The notes below the pieces were generated by a model. The model saw nothing but the letters and a program-made list of their open reading frames with translations, did not search any database and was not told the origin of the DNA. The position numbers were made by a program, and so were the translations under genes. This document shows positions 20,053 to 27,999 of a DNA stretch of 64,000 nt, piece by piece (the stretch's first letter is position 1; each line of letters opens with the position of its first letter). This DNA is from Halopseudomonas xiamenensis (GTDB lineage: Bacteria; Pseudomonadota; Gammaproteobacteria; Pseudomonadales; Pseudomonadaceae): positions 1 to 64,000 of the forward strand of contig NZ_JACLGO010000001.1 of the NCBI RefSeq assembly GCF_014219065.1. Direction: 5' to 3'.

Positions 20053-20313
20053 ATCCCTGTTCTGTCCTTTACTGATTACGCGAAAGTGGTTACGGGTCAT
20101 CCTTCATGTGATGACACCCGCTGGACGGATAGTTTTGCAACTGGTTGACGGAATGCAAGTCAGGGATAATCAGATTGCGACATGGTTATCTCAATGTAAA
20201 AGTAAAAGGCTATTGAGCAACCCCGCCAACTCCATCACATCCCGCAATCTTGGCGCTATTCATCACCTGTTTCTTTTGTCATTCTGCGCCCACACAATAC
20301 TCAGGGAATCAAA

Positions 20314-20825
20314 ATGCCCTATAGCCATGATCAGAACTTCAAGAACCTGATCTTGGACTACCCACAGCAGGCGCTGGAGTTCTTTGCTGCCAGGGAAGCA
20401 GTTGGTCTGGATCAACAGGCACGGATCATTCCGATCCGACAGGAGCAACTCAAACAACGCCTCGGCGACCGTTATCGCGAACTGGATATACCCGTGCTGG
20501 TGGAATGGCCGGACGGCAAGCGCGAAGCCTTGTTGTTTGTACTGGAGGAGGAAACCGACCCCACACGCTTCTCCATCCGCAGGAGAACACCAAAATGGCC
20601 GGTTTGACAGAGCGCTTGTTGAATGAGGGCAGGCAAGAAGGAAGGCAAGAAGGTAGACAGGAAGGTGAGCAGAATCTTCTGTTGCGCCTGCTTACCCGCC
20701 GCTTTGGTCCTCTGGATGCCGCAACCAAACAGCGTGTACAGCAGGCCAGCCCGGAAGAACTGGAACGCTGGGCGGATAATATTCTGGATGCCCGAACACT
20801 GGATGAGGTCTTTACTCGCCACTGA
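20314..20825 (+). pseudogene. Rpn-family nuclease/transposase pseudogene, internally deleted
   Basis: The first 93 codons (MPYSHDQNFKNLILDYPQQA to TRFSIRR) match the intact paralogue at 37718-38587. The centre, about 110-130 codons, is missing. A second frame resumes with repeated EGRQ units and the C-terminal domain LLTRRFGPLDAATKQ to LDEVFTRH. Rpn proteins are PD-(D/E)XK nucleases linked to recombination. The deletion plus frameshift makes this copy non-functional as one protein, although the C-terminal frame still has a start codon. Confidence 0.8.
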
Positions 20826-20999
20826 AGGCCCGTTTCTATCGAGATCACCGTCACTGCGTATCTATATCACGCTCCAGCGCTATACCAGCGGCCTTGGGCT
20901 ATGCTCCATTCTTGAGTCACCGCACAGTTTCGGCAACCGGGCCAGTGTCCTCCCCAAACTCATGCCAGAATCACAGCAAAAGTCCCCGTCACAACCCCA

Positions 21000-22055
21000 A
21001 TGGTGTCGTTCATGGATGACAACGGAATAAAAGCAGCCGCGCGCAAGGCCCTGATGGCGGCAGACCCGCTCTATCACTCCTGGCCAGCGGATCAGCAGGA
21101 ACGGTTTCGTGCGACCATGGACGAGGCTGCCAGCAACAGGGTGGATGCCGTATTGCTCGGTGAGGTGCTGGGTATCTCGTGCACCACTGAAAACGCCCGC
21201 GATATCTGGCGCGGCCTGCCACTGGAGAAACTCGAGCACCTCAACTGGGCGAAACTGCTCACCGCCGGCATCGGTGAAGACATGATCTGGCTCAACGAAT
21301 CCATGGCCGAGCATGTCAGCCTGCTGAGTTTTGACACCCTGCGTGATTATGACTTTGACGACTACCTGTTCCAGGAGAAGGTGAACGGTCGGGAGATCGA
21401 GGACTACCAGAAGCGGGACTACTACGCGTTGCGGTTTCCCCGCTGGGCGCGCCTGCTCATCGAGGGAAAGCTGTACTACGCCACCCTCAGTTCGCTGGCT
21501 ACCTACATCACGAATCAGCTCAAGGAACAGGGGCAGGATCTGATCCAGCGCCTGGTGCCCCATGAGTATGTTCACGGAAAGAACCATGGCAAGCAGGAAA
21601 AGGATGGCGTGCTCTGGGATCTGCAGATAGATGCCGGCGGCCTGGAGCCGCAGCTCGACGAGCTGAAACAGCAATGGTACCAGTACCTCCAGCAGCGCTG
21701 GACCGAACTCAGCAAGTCATTCATATGCCAACCGCCTGCCGCCTTCATGAAGGATACCAGCGAGTACGGGGAAGCGAATTATCTGTTCCTGTTCAACAAC
21801 TCTGCGGCTCTTGAACGCACCCGTTGGCGGTATTTCCTCTCGGACTGCCGGCAGATAGAGGGAGCCTTCAGCGAGGTGGAGCAGCAGCTGGACCAGGCGT
21901 GGAAGCTAGCGGAAAAATGGCTGCAGGAAGCTCACCAGAACATCCTGCAGAACTTTGATCCTGCGGTGACCAAGCTGAGAAAAAAGCGGAAGATTGTGGT
22001 GGCGCCGGGTGCCTTCGATAGCTTGTTGCGGCCGGATGGAGATGATGAGTGGTGA
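21000..22055 (+). CDS. Hypothetical protein, 351 residues
   Basis: A long ORF with normal codon use and no shadow partner. It is hydrophilic and helical, with acidic and aromatic-rich stretches (LRDYDFDDYLFQEKVNGREI, WYQYLQQRWTELSKS) and a basic end (VTKLRKKRKIVVAPGAF). No signal peptide or membrane helix is seen. An ATG at 21012 is a possible alternative start; neither has a clear ribosome site. The family is not recognised. It lies at the edge of the TA island, so a role in defence or mobility is possible but unsupported. Confidence 0.6.
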   Translation: MVSFMDDNGIKAAARKALMAADPLYHSWPADQQERFRATMDEAASNRVDAVLLGEVLGISCTTENARDIWRGLPLEKLEHLNWAKLLTAGIGEDMIWLNESMAEHVSLLSFDTLRDYDFDDYLFQEKVNGREIEDYQKRDYYALRFPRWARLLIEGKLYYATLSSLATYITNQLKEQGQDLIQRLVPHEYVHGKNHGKQEKDGVLWDLQIDAGGLEPQLDELKQQWYQYLQQRWTELSKSFICQPPAAFMKDTSEYGEANYLFLFNNSAALERTRWRYFLSDCRQIEGAFSEVEQQLDQAWKLAEKWLQEAHQNILQNFDPAVTKLRKKRKIVVAPGAFDSLLRPDGDDEW

Positions 22056-22286
22056 TGTGGTAGGAGTTTGCAGTGAAATATCCTAGCTTGAAAAAGATGA
22101 TTTTCTGTTCGGTCTGTATAAGGAGCATGTGCGGGCGCGGGAAGCAGAAAGAGCGTCTCGCGAGCAGACAGGCGAATTAACAGCGGCTGCGACCCTCACT
22201 GCACTGGTTGATTGGAGCATTGCTCAGCGTACAACCGCTGTGATTTGCGCGGCCCTCTGCCCAGTAGCTGATCCCTTTTCTGGGGG
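22056..22286. other. Gene-free debris with a copy of the hicB start region
   Basis: GTTTGCAGTGAAATATCCT at 22066-22084 is identical to the hicB start region at 18763-18781, including the GTG. No hicB reading frame follows. At 22281-22295 is an inverse, variant copy of the GGGGTCAGGTA repeat. The rest shows no gene. Confidence 0.6.
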
Positions 22287-22667
22287 TCAGGTAAAGCGGA
22301 TAGGCCCTTGGTACCTGGCCACTGTGCTGTCATGTGTCAGCAACTCCATTCCTTCTTCCATGGCCTGGGCTATGAGGATGCGGTCAAACGGGTCTTTATG
22401 GTGATTCTCCAGAGTTATAACCCGTGCGGTATGCGAACTGGTAATAGCCAGTTCATGATAGTCTGCGTCAAGAAGCGCCCTGCGCAGCACAGAAGGGTCG
22501 AGCTGGAGGGCCCCGCTGCCTGTCTTGATCGCTACCTCCCAGATGCTGGCTGCACTGAAATACAGATCATTCGAAGGGGATTCGATAATGCCTGCAGCCT
22601 CGGCTGGCAAACGGTCGGGGGAGACTGCCGCCCAGATCAGCAGGTGCGTATCAAGCAGAAACCTCAC
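22287..22667 (-). CDS. PIN-domain (VapC-like) ribonuclease toxin
   Basis: This 126-residue PIN domain protein has the acidic residues D6 (FLLDTHLLIW), E of SIWEVAIK, D of KDPFDRILIAQA and D of LLTHDSTV, which coordinate metal in VapC-type RNases. The HxxDPFDRxLIAQA signature is typical of the PIN toxins that pair with Phd-type antitoxins. It overlaps the antitoxin stop by four bases. It appears intact. Confidence 0.88.
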   Translation of the reverse strand: MRFLLDTHLLIWAAVSPDRLPAEAAGIIESPSNDLYFSAASIWEVAIKTGSGALQLDPSVLRRALLDADYHELAITSSHTARVITLENHHKDPFDRILIAQAMEEGMELLTHDSTVARYQGPIRFT

Positions 22668-22906
22668 GATTGACCACCGGTGAACAGTGATTCGATCTCA
22701 TCCGCCATCAGGCTGTCAAAATCCTCAGGTATCTCACAGATACCCTGCAGCATCCCGGTGCGGGGTTTTTTCTCAATAGCTGTAACACGCGCAACAGGCT
22801 TGCCCGCTTTGGCAATGATGAACGAGCCACCCTGGGTGCTGATATGATCGACCAGCTTCGACAGATTAGTCTTGGCTTCGTGCATGTTGACGGTTTCCGT
22901 GTGCAT
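22664..22906 (-). CDS. Phd/YefM-family antitoxin
   Basis: An 80-residue antitoxin with the N-terminal DNA-binding segment VNMHEAKTNLSKLVDHIS and the strand GGSFIIAKAGKPVARVTAIE, both hallmarks of the Phd/YefM fold. The C-terminal tail (EDFDSLMADEIESLF) would wrap the PIN toxin. It is the first gene of the pair and probably autorepresses. Confidence 0.88.
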   Translation of the reverse strand: MHTETVNMHEAKTNLSKLVDHISTQGGSFIIAKAGKPVARVTAIEKKPRTGMLQGICEIPEDFDSLMADEIESLFTGGQS

Positions 22907-22934
22907 GGTAGATCACCTTTTTGAACTAATGTTG

Positions 22935-23228
22935 TTAGCTAATTTTAGTGTGGAATCCCCGAAATGCCAAGCTCAATGCAACGACCTCTACCCATCTGCG
23001 TGTCTGCCACCCGCTGCCGCCGGCTTTGAAGTAGTCGAGCACCTCGGTACTCAAGCGTACGGATACCTGGGTTTTGGTTGGGGCTTTCTGTGGGCCGTGG
23101 GTGCGGCTAGGCAGTTTCTTGCGCAGACTGGCGTTCAAGTCGGAAAAACTCTTGGCGCTGGCTACTTCGTCGGCAGTCCACTCGGGATTGTCGGCATCGA
23201 GCCGCTCGGGGTCAGGTTTGCGATTCAT
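22935..23228 (-). CDS. brnA: BrnA-like antitoxin, C-terminus altered
   Basis: The 97-residue protein matches BrnA in its core: acidic N-terminus PEWTADEVASAKSFSD and the ribbon-helix-helix TQVSVRLSTEVLDYFKAGG-SGWQTR. After WQTR the sequence (RWVEVVALSLAFRG) departs from the usual family ending, suggesting a small indel. It starts inside the end of the brnT remnant, as in intact brnTA operons. With the toxin truncated it is effectively an orphan antitoxin/repressor. Confidence 0.75.
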   Translation of the reverse strand: MNRKPDPERLDADNPEWTADEVASAKSFSDLNASLRKKLPSRTHGPQKAPTKTQVSVRLSTEVLDYFKAGGSGWQTRRWVEVVALSLAFRGFHTKIS

Positions 23229-23355
23229 AATGCATTACCTCACGCTTGTTAGCCTTGCAAAAGCTGATGACTCGAATGCCGGTCATCGTCTCAGCAAACA
23301 CCAGAGCGTGGAGCCGTTCACCGATATAGCCCAGGGCCCGGAGTGATAGCTTGGC
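23212..23355 (-). pseudogene. brnT: BrnT toxin remnant, 5' truncated
   Basis: The minus-strand frame ending at 23212 encodes RALGYIGERLHALVFAET followed by GIRVISFCKANKREVMHYES, the C-terminal half of a BrnT RNase toxin. No N-terminal half is found upstream; at about 23367-23382 the sequence runs into a variant of the TGACCCC repeat. The stop overlaps the brnA start by 17 bases, preserving operon order. Confidence 0.75.
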
Positions 23356-23388
23356 CGCTTTTACCCTATGACCATGACCCCTTTGCTT

Positions 23389-23694
23389 TCACGCCAGAGC
23401 GTCCAATCCTTTCTTATCTACCAGGTTCAGCAGCTTCAACGAGGGGCCGTTTGGCTTCTTACCGCCAATTTCCCACTTCTGCACTGTGGAAGGGCTGATG
23501 TTGAGGTAGGCAGCAAATACCGCTTGGCTGGCTCGGGTTTTCCGCCGGATACCTTTGATCTGTTCCGGGGTATAGACCAGCACAGGTGGCAGACACATAG
23601 CATCGAACTCGCGTAGAGTCACGTCGCTCATCACGCCTGCGTCGTGTAACTCTTTGGCACTTTCGTGGATAGTGTCCAGGATTGATTTATCCAT
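23389..23694 (-). CDS. HigA-like XRE-family antitoxin
   Basis: A 101-residue helix-turn-helix protein. The HTH reads IKGIRRKTRASQAVFAAYLN-ISPSTVQKWEIGGKKP, typical of HigA/NadS-type antitoxins encoded after a RelE-like toxin. It overlaps the toxin gene by eight bases. It probably binds the toxin and the shared promoter. Confidence 0.88.
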   Translation of the reverse strand: MDKSILDTIHESAKELHDAGVMSDVTLREFDAMCLPPVLVYTPEQIKGIRRKTRASQAVFAAYLNISPSTVQKWEIGGKKPNGPSLKLLNLVDKKGLDALA

Positions 23695-24061
23695 CGTTAA
23701 CGACCTCGGTCAGTACGCCGTGTTTGACGGCTTTTATCAACTCGGCTTGGCTGTAGTTCAGCAAGATATCTGCATACAGCTTCAAGGCCTTCAGCTCCCT
23801 GTCGCTGATATTGGCCCTGGTATTCTTGGCGAAGCCGTAAACGAAGAAGGCTCTGTTGCCTGCGTGGTACGCCAACAGAGTTCGGACACCTCCGCTTTTG
23901 CCTCGGCCACCAACAGCCACTCGTTTCTTGAATACCTGACCGCCTAGGTCGGCGTCCACCAAGCCTTGTGTTATTTCCTCGACTGCACACAGCAAAGCCT
24001 CGTTACTTAGTCCCTCCTTAGCGGCCCATTTGCTGAATGCCCGGTTTTTGAATACCTGCAT
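23687..24061 (-). CDS. RelE/HigB-like toxin
   Basis: A 124-residue RelE-superfamily protein with the conserved stretch GKSGGVRTLLAYHAGNRAFF and FVYGFAKNTRANISDRELKA. This is the long variant usually called HigB-2 or RelE-like and encoded before its antitoxin. Family members cleave mRNA on the ribosome. The reading frame appears complete. Confidence 0.88.
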   Translation of the reverse strand: MQVFKNRAFSKWAAKEGLSNEALLCAVEEITQGLVDADLGGQVFKKRVAVGGRGKSGGVRTLLAYHAGNRAFFVYGFAKNTRANISDRELKALKLYADILLNYSQAELIKAVKHGVLTEVVNDG

Positions 24062-24139
24062 GCCACGTCCTTGTCCTGTGGGTTAGTATATCACCAGGTG
24101 CTATAGGTGCAATCCCTGTCAAACTAACAGGCGAGGCCG

Positions 24140-24227
24140 CTCCGTCAACAACTTGCTTGCATGATTGTGATGCTGTACTTGGAAAATGCCTCCGACCTGC
24201 CGGCTTAAAGTGGAACCATGCCGAAAG
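24140..24227 (-). pseudogene. Possible IS4 transposase scrap
   Basis: The minus strand here reads GSTLSRQVGG in one frame, and the bases around 24190-24220 match the STLSRQAGR region of the IS4 remnant near 29150 at about 26 of 30 positions. It lies beside an inverse GGGGTAGGTACATTTT repeat (24228-24248) that separates it from the RAYT remnant. Confidence 0.45.
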
Positions 24228-24248
24228 AAAAGGGGGTAGGTACATTTT

Positions 24249-24488
24249 CAGGTTTTGCATCGCCCGGCTCAGCGTGCCGGGGATGCTTGGTGTTAGCAGC
24301 AGGTGCACGTGGTTGGTAATCAGGCACCAGCTATGCACGCTCATCTCCAGATGGCTTGCGTACTCGTCAAGCAGATGCAGGTACTCCAGATAGCATCGAT
24401 GATCGAAGAAAACAGCCTGTCGGTCGACACCCCGTTGCACGATATGGTGTGGCAGCCCAACGATTTCCAATCGTGGTTGGCGCGGCAT
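24249..24488 (-). pseudogene. REP-associated tyrosine transposase (RAYT) remnant
   Basis: The frame starts MPRQPRLEIVGLPHHIVQRG and continues to WCLITNHVHLLLTPS, with the HUH-type motif NHVHLL of Y1 transposases. Homology stops after LSRAMQNLK, where the sequence becomes the repeat AAAATGTACCTACCCCC, a variant of the recurring motif. The catalytic Tyr region is lost, so only about the first 80 of some 230 residues remain. RAYTs mobilise REP palindromes, which are plentiful in this window. Confidence 0.82.
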
Positions 24489-24545
24489 CGCATAACCCAT
24501 CCATGGACGCTTTATGATGTTTTTTTGGTGCTTTTAAGAGTGCTG

Positions 24546-24574
24546 TTTACAGTGCTATCTGGTGGGTGTATATT
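24546..24574 (+). promoter_or_regulatory. Sigma-70-type promoter for stbDE
   Basis: TTTACA (24546-24551), a 17-base spacer and TATATT (24569-24574) form a near-consensus promoter about 90 bases before stbD. The stretch GGTGGGTGTATATTGG resembles GGTGTGTATAATTGG in front of hicA-1. Confidence 0.7.
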
Positions 24575-24666
24575 GGTTTCAGCTCGCATAGCCCTGCTGC
24601 ACAGTGCGCAGCAAATTGATGCGGAACGACACTGAAAACGATGCTGACAAGCAAAGTGAGGACTCT

Positions 24667-24942
24667 ATGGCGATGACATTCCCGGTCTTGGCTGATGTAG
24701 CTGCATCGGTCACAGACTTGAAAAGAGACCCTATGGGCACTCTTCGCGAGGGAAATGGTGAGACTGTCGTGATCTTGAATCGTAACGAGCCGGCGTTTTA
24801 TGCCGTGCCTCCGGAAGTATACGAGGCCATGCTTGAGATGATCGATGACATGAGTCTGGCAGAAACCATTCGTGCCCGCCGCGATGAACCCGCGATCGAG
24901 GTGGATATAGATGAGCTCCTCCAACAAGGAAACCTCCAGTAA
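24667..24942 (+). CDS. stbD: StbD/RelB-like antitoxin (Phd/YefM superfamily)
   Basis: About 91 residues from ATG 24667: VLADVAASVTDLKRDPMGTL, VVILNRNEPAFYAVPPEVYE and an acidic tail EVDIDELLQQG. This is the StbD pattern of stability operons first seen on plasmids. It overlaps the toxin gene by 32 bases. An in-frame ATG 63 bases upstream is less likely because its extra residues are not family-like. Confidence 0.85.
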   Translation: MAMTFPVLADVAASVTDLKRDPMGTLREGNGETVVILNRNEPAFYAVPPEVYEAMLEMIDDMSLAETIRARRDEPAIEVDIDELLQQGNLQ

Positions 24943-25231
24943 GAGGTATAAACTCAAATTCAAGGAATCTGCGAAAAAAGAGTGGAACAAGCTTGGTCCG
25001 GTCATTCAGCGACAGTTTGCGAACAAGCTCAAGGAGAGGCTCGATAACCCTAAGGTTGAAGCAGCCAAGCTAAGGGGAATGCCCGGATGCTACAAAATCA
25101 AGCTGAGGGCCAATGGGTACCGGCTGGTCTATGAAGTATTAGAGGCCGAGATAACCGTTATGGTTATTGCCGTCGGGAAAAGAGAGCGCGGCAAAGCATA
25201 TGCCAAAGCGCAAAGTCGCCTTGACTCGTGA
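24911..25231 (+). CDS. stbE: StbE/RelE-like toxin
   Basis: A 106-residue RelE-family protein: LKFKESAKKEWNKLGPVIQR, KLRGMPGCYKIKLRANGYRL and VYEVLEAEITVMVIAVGKRE. The YRLVYEV and GKRER elements are the ribosome-dependent RNase core. It has its own start within stbD. It appears intact and pairs with the upstream antitoxin. Confidence 0.88.
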   Translation: MSSSNKETSSKRYKLKFKESAKKEWNKLGPVIQRQFANKLKERLDNPKVEAAKLRGMPGCYKIKLRANGYRLVYEVLEAEITVMVIAVGKRERGKAYAKAQSRLDS

Positions 25232-25636
25232 CTTTTTGCTGCACAAAGGCCCGCCTGACGGCGAGTCAGATGGCTGAACATCTCTGCTCTATTTCGGGCG
25301 GGGCAGCTTCTGGATTCTTTTGAGCGGTCTCCCTGTCCAAGAGCTGTACTTGGCCCTTCTGTTCTTTATCAGGCTGCGGGGTAGGGCGCTTGCGGTACCG
25401 AAAATGTACCCGACCCGAATGGCACTTGCTTAACGGCCTTCTGGTCGATGCGCACCAGCTTTCCCTGAGCGCAGAGTCGCACCATGACCTCGTCATTCTC
25501 GGCGAAGGCCGGGAATCTACCGGCATACAGCAGCTGAGTCCGAGCGATGGATCTTCGGCCTTTGCCGAAGATGACGGCGTACTGGGCAATACCCCCTTAA
25601 GTAGGTGGTATTCGTACCTGACCCCTTTTTCCGGGG
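25232..25636. repeat. Debris with a degenerate REP pair (family C) and TGACCCC repeats
   Basis: No credible gene is present. An old copy of the family C inverted REP pair spans 25492-25575 (GTCATTCTCGGCGAAGGCCG mirrored by CGGCCTTTGCCGAAGATGAC). Two variants of the recurring short repeat lie at 25401-25417 (AAAATGTACCCGACCCG) and 25614-25627 (CGTACCTGACCCCT); the second is followed by its own inverse CCGGGGTCA. A minus-strand frame VRLCAQGKLVRIDQKAV may be an old integrase scrap. Confidence 0.6.
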
Positions 25637-25861
25637 TCATTTAAGCAGGGCTCTGGCCTTGCTCATTACCTCCTCGCTGGGCACAGCCTGAAGCGAACCA
25701 CTGTCGAGTTCCCGCGCCCTACGCCGAGCCTCAAGCAACCAGTCAGCCCTGAGCTCTTTTTTTGATGGCGACTCCAGACTCAAGACTAGACGTCGAATCA
25801 GCTGAACTCGTTCCTCTTTCGGGAGATGTAGAGCATCATCCTCAATTTTCTGACGATTCAT
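25637..25861 (-). CDS. Orphan addiction-module antitoxin
   Basis: A 74-residue protein starting MNRQKIEDDALHLPKEERVQ and LIRRLVLSLESPSKKE, like the putative addiction module component family that normally precedes a RelE-type toxin. No toxin gene follows; the stop codon TGA is itself part of the GGGGTCA repeat, so the operon seems cut at that junction. GAGG lies before the ATG at 25859-25861. A longer upstream frame is not supported. Confidence 0.75.
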   Translation of the reverse strand: MNRQKIEDDALHLPKEERVQLIRRLVLSLESPSKKELRADWLLEARRRARELDSGSLQAVPSEEVMSKARALLK

Positions 25862-26026
25862 GAAAGAAGCCTCGTGTTCTCGTGTTGTCCGATTTTGGCA
25901 TGAATGAATAGCCGGTGCCATGACTCGATCTCATTCTGTGATGGACGTCAAGCGTACCTGCTCTCTTTTTCCAAGCTTGATACTAGCCTGATGTGCGACT
26001 AAAATAAGTTGCAAAAAGGAAGTGCG

Positions 26027-26275
26027 ATGTCCAAACAAGAGAAACTGCTGGCAAAGCTGCTGAACAGGCAGGCCGGATTCACCTGGCAGGAGCTGACGGC
26101 GTTGCTGGGTGGCTTGGGATATCGCCAGTTAGAGGGGAGTGGCAGCCGGGTCAAATTTGATAACGGCAATCCGCAGGCCATGATAAACCTGCATAGGCCG
26201 CACCCTGGCAATGAGCTGAAAGCCTACGTGAAACGTCAGATGATAGAGCAACTGAAAGCGGGAGGATTGATCTGA
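26027..26275 (+). CDS. hicA: HicA-like toxin (second hicAB)
   Basis: This 82-residue HicA-type dsRBD-like protein reads FTWQELTALLGGLGYRQLEG, GSGSRVKFDN and INLHRPHPGNELKAYVKRQM. The second strand has GSRVKF in place of GSHHQF, as in the longer HicA subgroup, with the His in NLHRPHP. AAGGA precedes the ATG. The stop and the hicB start share TGATG. Confidence 0.85.
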   Translation: MSKQEKLLAKLLNRQAGFTWQELTALLGGLGYRQLEGSGSRVKFDNGNPQAMINLHRPHPGNELKAYVKRQMIEQLKAGGLI

Positions 26276-26616
26276 TGAGTACCATGCTGCAGCACCGGGG
26301 CTACTACGGCTCCATCGAGGCCAGCCCGGAAGACAACTGCCTGTTTGGAAAGCTGCAATTCATCCGGGCTCTGGTCAGCTATGAAGGTGAGACTGTTGCC
26401 GAGCTGACCCAGGCTTTCCGTGATGCGGTGGATGACTACCTGGAGACCTGCGAGGGGCTCGGCCAGAAGCCTGAAATCCCCTGCAAGGGCTCATTTAACG
26501 TCAGGGTAGGGCATGATCTGCACTTGGCGGCCAGTGTGGCTGCCACCAAGCAAAGCATTACCCTGAATGATTTGACCCGCAGGGCGTTGAGTGAGTACCT
26601 GGAACAGCGGGCATAA
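26275..26616 (+). CDS. hicB: HicB-like antitoxin (second hicAB)
   Basis: A 113-residue antitoxin with HRGYYGSIEASPEDNCLFGK, LVSYEGETVAELTQAFRDAV and a C-terminal ribbon-helix-helix NDLTRRALSEYLEQ. It pairs with the preceding toxin and likely autorepresses. The stop codon is three bases before the IS256 target duplication, so the insertion left the gene whole. Confidence 0.88.
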   Translation: MSTMLQHRGYYGSIEASPEDNCLFGKLQFIRALVSYEGETVAELTQAFRDAVDDYLETCEGLGQKPEIPCKGSFNVRVGHDLHLAASVAATKQSITLNDLTRRALSEYLEQRA

Positions 26617-26626
26617 AGATTTACTC

Positions 26627-27999
26627 GGGACTGTCAGAAATTTTGTGTTCGGGCATCAGATGCGTTTAAGGTGCACGACATGCCAAGCAAAAAGACTACG
26701 GCCAACAAGGCCAAGAAAGACCTGCCCTCAATCCCGAAGGAACTGGTCGAGCAGTTCGTCAAAGGCCCGATGACGGCCGAGGCGATTCAAGACATCTCGA
26801 TGGCCTTCAAGAAGGCGTTGGTCGAGCGCGCACTCGGTGCGGAACTGGGCCATCACCTTGGCTACCCTTGCGGCGCTGAACGCCCGGAGGGTTCCGATAA
26901 CCGGCGCAACGGCTCCAGTGGTAAGACCGTACTGACCGACGATGGTCCCCTGCAACTGGACATCCCCAGAGATCGTGACGGTAGCTTCGCGCCGATCCTG
27001 ATTCCCAAGCACGAGCGCCGCTTCACCGGATTCGACGACAAGATCATTGCCATGTATGCCCGGGGTATGACGGTGCGAGAGATTCGGGCGTTCCTACTCG
27101 AACAGTACGGCACAGACGTTTCTCATGACTTCATCAGTTCGGTCACCGATGCCGTGATGGACGAGGTAGGCGCTTGGCAGCAGCGGCCACTGGAACCGAT
27201 GTACCCGGTTATCTTCTTCGATGCCCTGCGGGTCAAGATCCGTGACGAAGGCATGGTGCGTAACAAGGCGGTCTACCTGGCGCTGGGCGTTTTACCGGAT
27301 GGTACACGCGATATTCTGGGCATCTGGATCGAGAACACCGAAGGTGCCAAGTTCTGGCTCAAAGTGTTCAACGACCTGCGCAATCGAGGCGTCGAGGACG
27401 TGCTGATCGCGGTCACGGACGGCCTCAAGGGCATGGCTGAAGCGCTCGCGGCAGTCTACCCGGAAACGACGCTGCAAACCTGTATTGTCCACCTGTTGCG
27501 CAACAGCCTGAACTACGCTTCCTGGGACAAACGCAAAGGGTTGGCCAAGGCGTTGAAGCCGATCTATCAGGCATTGAACGCTGAAGCGGCTGAGCAGGCA
27601 CTGGATGAGTTCGAGGCTGGGCCATGGGGCAAGCAATACCCGACCGTGGTGGCTGCCTGGCGGCGGGCCTGGGATCGAGTTATACCGTTCTTTGTGTTCC
27701 CCCAGGCGATCCGCAAGGTTATCTACACGACTAACGCTATCGAGAGCATCAACGCTCAGTTACGCAAGATCATCAAGACACGTGGGCACTTCCCGAGCGA
27801 CGAGGCGGCGAGCAAGCTGATCTGGCTCGGGCTTCGTAATATCACAGCCAACTGGGGCAAGGCAGCACATGACTGGAAAAATGCCATGAACCAATTTGCG
27901 ATCCTTTACGGGGATCGTTTCACCAGGCCAACCTGGTGAATCACCGGTTCGTCGGATGACGGGCCATAAAGGTCCGAACACAAAAAATCTGACAGGCCC
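26627..27999 (+). mobile_element. IS256-family insertion sequence, complete
   Basis: Imperfect terminal inverted repeats start GGGACTGTCAGAAATTTTGT on the left and GGGCCTGTCAGATTTTTTGT (reverse strand) on the right. An 8-bp target duplication ATTTACTC flanks it exactly (26619-26626 and 28000-28007), as expected for IS256. Removing the element restores ATTTACTCTGACCCC, a variant of the local short repeat. Identical duplications suggest a fairly recent insertion. Confidence 0.93.
26680..27939 (+). CDS. IS256-family transposase
   Basis: This 419-residue mutator-type DDE transposase includes HHLGYPCGAERPEGSDNRRN, FFDALRVKIRDEG (first Asp), AVTDGLKGMAEAL (second Asp) and IYTTNAIESINAQLRKIIKT (catalytic Glu region). 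All three DDE residues appear present and the frame is open throughout. An ATG at 26680 with AAGG upstream is preferred over a GTG at 26671. Confidence 0.94.
   Translation: MPSKKTTANKAKKDLPSIPKELVEQFVKGPMTAEAIQDISMAFKKALVERALGAELGHHLGYPCGAERPEGSDNRRNGSSGKTVLTDDGPLQLDIPRDRDGSFAPILIPKHERRFTGFDDKIIAMYARGMTVREIRAFLLEQYGTDVSHDFISSVTDAVMDEVGAWQQRPLEPMYPVIFFDALRVKIRDEGMVRNKAVYLALGVLPDGTRDILGIWIENTEGAKFWLKVFNDLRNRGVEDVLIAVTDGLKGMAEALAAVYPETTLQTCIVHLLRNSLNYASWDKRKGLAKALKPIYQALNAEAAEQALDEFEAGPWGKQYPTVVAAWRRAWDRVIPFFVFPQAIRKVIYTTNAIESINAQLRKIIKTRGHFPSDEAASKLIWLGLRNITANWGKAAHDWKNAMNQFAILYGDRFTRPTW

Noticed and set aside
25266-25640. 124-residue minus-strand ORF
   Set aside because: It runs through a degenerate REP pair and repeat motifs and has no coherent domain; treated as debris.
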